From contig NC_092038.1 in assembly GCF_003086295.3 (NCBI RefSeq), forward strand, positions 126,507,518-126,571,517: DNA of 64,000 nt, in the 5' to 3' direction. Each line of letters opens with the position of its first letter. The first letter of the stretch is position 1. The translations under genes and the position numbers were made by a program. Of this stretch, positions 60,579 through 64,000 are shown in pieces. The notes under the pieces were generated by a model. It made no database searches and was not told the DNA's origin. It worked only from the letters and a program-made list of their open reading frames with translations. Source of the DNA: Arachis hypogaea. Taxonomy: Eukaryota; Streptophyta; Magnoliopsida; Fabales; Fabaceae.

Positions 60579-61005
60579 CTAAAAAGGAATAAAATGCAGC
60601 ATCCATGGCTATTTATGTAACTTGAAGCAAATTAAAGGTCGCAGTAAATATTTTCAATCCATTGTAACCTCTAATTGGTTTGGAGACTATGAATTATAAA
60701 CACGGGAGTGTTAATGGTCAATAAATTGTTAATTATTAATTAGTTATTATTAATATTTTTAATAATGTAAAATTATATTTAATAATGTGAAATTACTTAC
60801 TTTTTTGTGTTGATTAAATACTTATCAAATTTTAATAAATTTTTTATGAATAGTAAACTTTAATGGATAGCCTAATATGATTCTGCGAACTTGTCTTTTT
60901 ATAATTTTTTTTATTTTTTCTTTCATTTTATATTGGTCACACAGAAATAATAATAAATCAAGTATATAATTAAATAAATAAATAATCTATATTAGAATAA
61001 TTATT
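59641..61005. other. AT-rich intergenic DNA
   Basis: No gene. A (TA)n run occupies 60530-60575. Confidence 0.55.
60530..60575. repeat. (TA)n microsatellite
   Basis: About 23 uninterrupted ta units. Confidence 0.9.
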
Positions 61006-61476
61006 TGTTATCACAGAAGTTTCGGTCCGATCTAGTTGGCGCAATGTCCTGGCCCAGGCGGCCAACCCGGCGAGCGCGTGACACCTGAACCGAGGGGAAC
61101 ACTCGGACAATTCCTCTCCTCCAGCAAGGCACACGATAGCTGGGATGAAAATTTTTTTGGAAGGCAGGTCTGCCCCTGTGGGACCCGCCTTAGGCACAGA
61201 ATATATAAGGGGAGGGCCTACCCTTCTTCCACGGTACGTCACTAATCCCTCACTTTTACTGCCACCTTGTACAGATTCTGATTTGGGCGTCGGAGTCCCT
61301 TTTGCAGTTGGCTCCCCCCTTCTTCACCGCAACAACTCGGGAGGTCGCGTAGCCCTTTCACTCACCTTCCGGTGTCAACCCAGGAAGCCCAGTCACGTTC
61401 CAGCTTCCCGGATCCAAGTCCCCTATTTCCTTCACACTCTGTATACCTGACCCGTTCGATACCGACGAGACGAACA
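61006..61476 (+). repeat. 5' LTR of the right-edge retrotransposon
   Basis: Starts TGTTATCACAGAAG and ends CGACGAGACGAACA, directly followed by a primer binding site. A TATA box (atatataagggg) is near 61201. The second LTR is outside the window, so the left limit rests on the TG start and the composition change. Confidence 0.75.
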
Positions 61477-61495
61477 TTGGCGCCATCTGTGGGGA
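61477..61495 (+). promoter_or_regulatory. primer binding site of the right-edge retrotransposon
   Basis: ttggcgccatctgtgggga immediately after the LTR's CA end. Confidence 0.75.
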
Positions 61496-61514
61496 TCTTG
61501 CTGAGGTGGCCTGA

Positions 61515-64000
61515 ATGGACTTCCTGTTGGGCCCAGTGGAAGGACAAGGTGGAGGCGAGCCACGCGTAGAGGAGAACGCCCCCTGGACCAGCAGGGCGGC
61601 GTCTCTGGTTTCTTCCTGCAAACGCATGAAATCCCCCTTCCGCGGGGCTGAGCTCCCCTCCCGTTCCCGGGAAAGGTGTCCTTTCGGAGTAACGGGAAGC
61701 GACAGCGCAAGAATAATGCAGGAGCTGTACCACTGGGTGCAAAATCTGGAGAGGGAGTTGGCAGCCTGGGAACGCTACCACCCCGGCCCGAGCCAACCTC
61801 GCTCCCGGTCTCCTCGAAGGAGAGGGGAGGCCCGAGGAAGAAGACCCCGGAGGCACCACGCCAGACGCACAACGGGATCCCGATTCCCCTCGATCCATGC
61901 AGAGTCGGAGAGCCAGGGGGAAAGCAGGGAAGTGCCGAAGAGATGATAAGACCCTATAATCTATACTCGACCCTTAGCAAGATGCATTGAGGAAGAAGAC
62001 CGCGAAGAAAGCAGGGAGAGACCGAGAAGGCAACAAAACCCCATAATCATGGGAGCAACGCCTTTCCACTACACCATTCTCAAAGTCCGGCTGTCGAAAC
62101 ACTTCGACAAGCCAACGGACATGAGATATGACGGAACCCAGGACCTCCAGGAACACCTAACGGCCTTTGAGGCCAGGATGAACCTGGAGGGTATGTGTGA
62201 TAAGGTGAGATGTCGCGCCTTTCCCGTAACCCTGGCGGGACCGGCAATTCGGTGGTTCAACGCACTCCCTCAGGGGTCCATGACGACCTTCGTGGACATA
62301 ACCCGGGGCTTTCTAGCACAGTTTACCACACGTATTGCCAAGGCTAAACACCCGATCAACCTTCTGGGGTGATCCAGAGAAGCGGTGAACCGACCAGAAA
62401 GTATCTGGATAGGTTCAACAACAAATGTCTAGAGATTGACGGCCTGACCGATTCGGTGGCCAACCTTTACCTGACGAACAGGCTGTTGAATGAAGACTTC
62501 AGGAAACACCTTACCACCAAACCTGTGTGTATAATGCAGGAAATTCAAAATGTGGAGAGAGAGTACATTAACGACGAGGAGGTCAGCCAAGTGGACGCAG
62601 CCAATAAACGGCAGCCGCCTACCATCCTGCTTGTCAACCCGGGAACAGGGAGAGACCTAAGGAGCACTCCAAAGATGGAGGGCCAACTAAACCCTTCAAG
62701 CCGTTCTCCCGGGTAAGGAAGTTCACTAACTATACCCCTTTAACGGCCTCGATCATTGAGGTGTACCAACAGATAGTCGACAAAGGTATCTTATTGAATC
62801 CCCGTCAGCTCAAGGATAGAACTGGAGGGAAAAACAACCTCTACTGTGACTACCACAAGGGTTTTGGCCATAAAACCTAGGATTGCTTCGACTTGAAGGA
62901 CGCTTTGGAGCAGGCGATCCGTGAAGGTAAGCTGGTGGAGTTCTCGCTGTTCATAAGAGAACCCAGGAGACGAGAGCGTGATCGATCTGACGACGACAGA
63001 AGCCGAGTTGTGAAGCCAGGACCTGAACCCGAAGAGGACAACGACCGCGGCCTCACTATTGTGAATGTCGTAGTCAGGAGAGACGCTGCACCGAGATCGA
63101 AGTTGGCAGCAAAGAAAGACACTAAAATCTTGGCCGTGTCATCAGCTAGTCATGCGCCCTGCCCCAAGAGAGTCCCAACAATATCATTCGGGCCAGAGGA
63201 TCAATGGTTCCATGATGTACCGGAGAACCTTCCCATGGTAATAATAACACCAAGAGTGGGAACTGGTTTGGTCAAGCGAATTCTCGTTGACACCGGAGCC
63301 GACTCGAACATTATGTTTCGAAATGTGTTTGATGCCCTGAGCCTCCAAGAAGCCGACCTGAAAACTCACCAGCACGGGATGGTCGGCGTAGGGGATAATT
63401 TTATCAAGCTTGATGGAACAATCTCCCTCCCGGTCTCCATAGGAGGAGGTCAAGGAAAGAGGTCTTTAATGGCGGAGTTTGTTGTTCTAAGGGACTCCAC
63501 GGCCTACAACCTTATCTTGGGAAGGAAAACAATCAATGAGTTCGGGGCAGTAATATGTACCAAGTTGCTGATGATGAAGTTTGTGGCTGACGATGGGTCG
63601 GTGGGATCCATTAGGGGAGATCTGGAAACGGCGGTCGCGTGCGACAATGCCAGCCTCTCCCTAAGTAAGAAGTCAAAAGAGGCATCTGGGGTTTTCCTAG
63701 CTGATCTGGACACTATGATTGACAACAAACTGAGACCAGAGCTTGAAGGAGACCTAGAAAAGTTTAGGGTCAGTGAGTCGGAAGACAAGTTCACCTTTGT
63801 GAACAGAAACCTCCCTCATAACTTGAAAGAGCCGATGGTGGAGATGATTCGAGCAAATGGCGATTTGTTCGCCTGGACACCAGCTGACATGCCCGGGATC
63901 GACCCCCAGTTCATGTCACACCACCTGGCTGTAAAGGCAGAGGCCAAGCCCGTAGCACAAAGACGAAGGAAAATGTCCCAGGAGAGAGCCGATGAGGTGG
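61515..64000 (+). pseudogene. gag-protease-RT region of the right-edge retrotransposon, broken and truncated by the window
   Basis: The first frame (61515-61946) is an Arg/Ser-rich N-terminal gag part with a short coiled segment. After a frameshift comes the gag domain (62049-62372: MRYDGTQDLQEHLTAFEARM, AIRWFNALP), which after another frameshift continues at 62378-62716. A zinc-knuckle-like C-x2-H-x4-H-x4-C (62845-62886) contains an in-frame TAG (62878-62880). From 62881 to the window end one frame is open for 373 codons. It holds the protease active site DTGA (63289-63300) and the LILGRKTINEF segment. The pre-RT segment with NGDLFAWTPADMPGIDP follows. This copy cannot make a full polyprotein. 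Confidence 0.8.

Larger units (their letters stand above)
61006..64000 (+). mobile_element. GC-rich Ty3-gypsy LTR retrotransposon, cut by the window end
   Basis: The base composition jumps from very AT-rich to GC-rich at 61006. A 5' LTR (61006-61476), a primer binding site (from 61477), gag, protease and the lead-in to reverse transcriptase follow. The 3' part lies outside the window. Its domains resemble the Tat-type proteins of the nested elements, but it belongs to a different family. Confidence 0.85.

Overview
The window is plant nuclear DNA, AT-rich, with spliced genes, microsatellites and dense transposons. A TIR1/AFB auxin-receptor gene and Tat-type Ty3-gypsy elements show a eudicot. 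The repeat style reminds me of legume genomes, especially peanut (Arachis), but that is recollection. Only one ordinary host gene is convincing: a three-exon auxin F-box receptor on the minus strand at 55234-58551.

Left third. Positions 1-7768 are gene-free AT-rich DNA with a small inverted-repeat element (2094-2210) and a 356-bp foldback element with long inverted repeats and a 9-bp target duplication (6913-7268). Positions 7778-17467 form a 9.69-kb Mutator-like element (MULE) with a perfect 9-bp duplication (taaacataa) and terminal inverted repeats. It carries two convergent, spliced, broken genes: a Ulp1-type (C48) cysteine peptidase on the plus strand and a FAR1/FHY3-type transposase on the minus strand. 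Their introns and flanks are full of a roughly 23-bp repeat with core GGGTGTAT, always in the sense orientation of the gene it sits in, so its polarity flips where the genes converge.

Middle. 17468-28147 is extremely AT-rich and partly built from diverged direct repeats, including a 650-bp duplicated block. 28153-51789 is a four-level nest: (1) an old Ty3-gypsy element of Tat type in minus orientation; (2) inside it, between its two RNase H domains, a solo LTR with target duplication tttga; (3) inside that LTR, a hAT-like DNA element with an 8-bp duplication; (4) inside that, a younger plus-oriented Tat-type element (36735-47756). Levels 1 and 4 each contain, between pol and the 3' LTR, an antisense spliced gene with a Transposase_28-like domain and coiled coils. 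Level 4 also has a partial tandem LTR duplication at its 5' end and six tandem 107-bp repeats.

Right third. 51795-55233 is gene-poor. The auxin receptor follows, then AT-rich DNA to 61005. A GC-rich LTR retrotransposon starts at 61006 and runs off the window end. All transposon genes carry stops or frameshifts, several of which look like C-to-T changes; the auxin receptor is open throughout.
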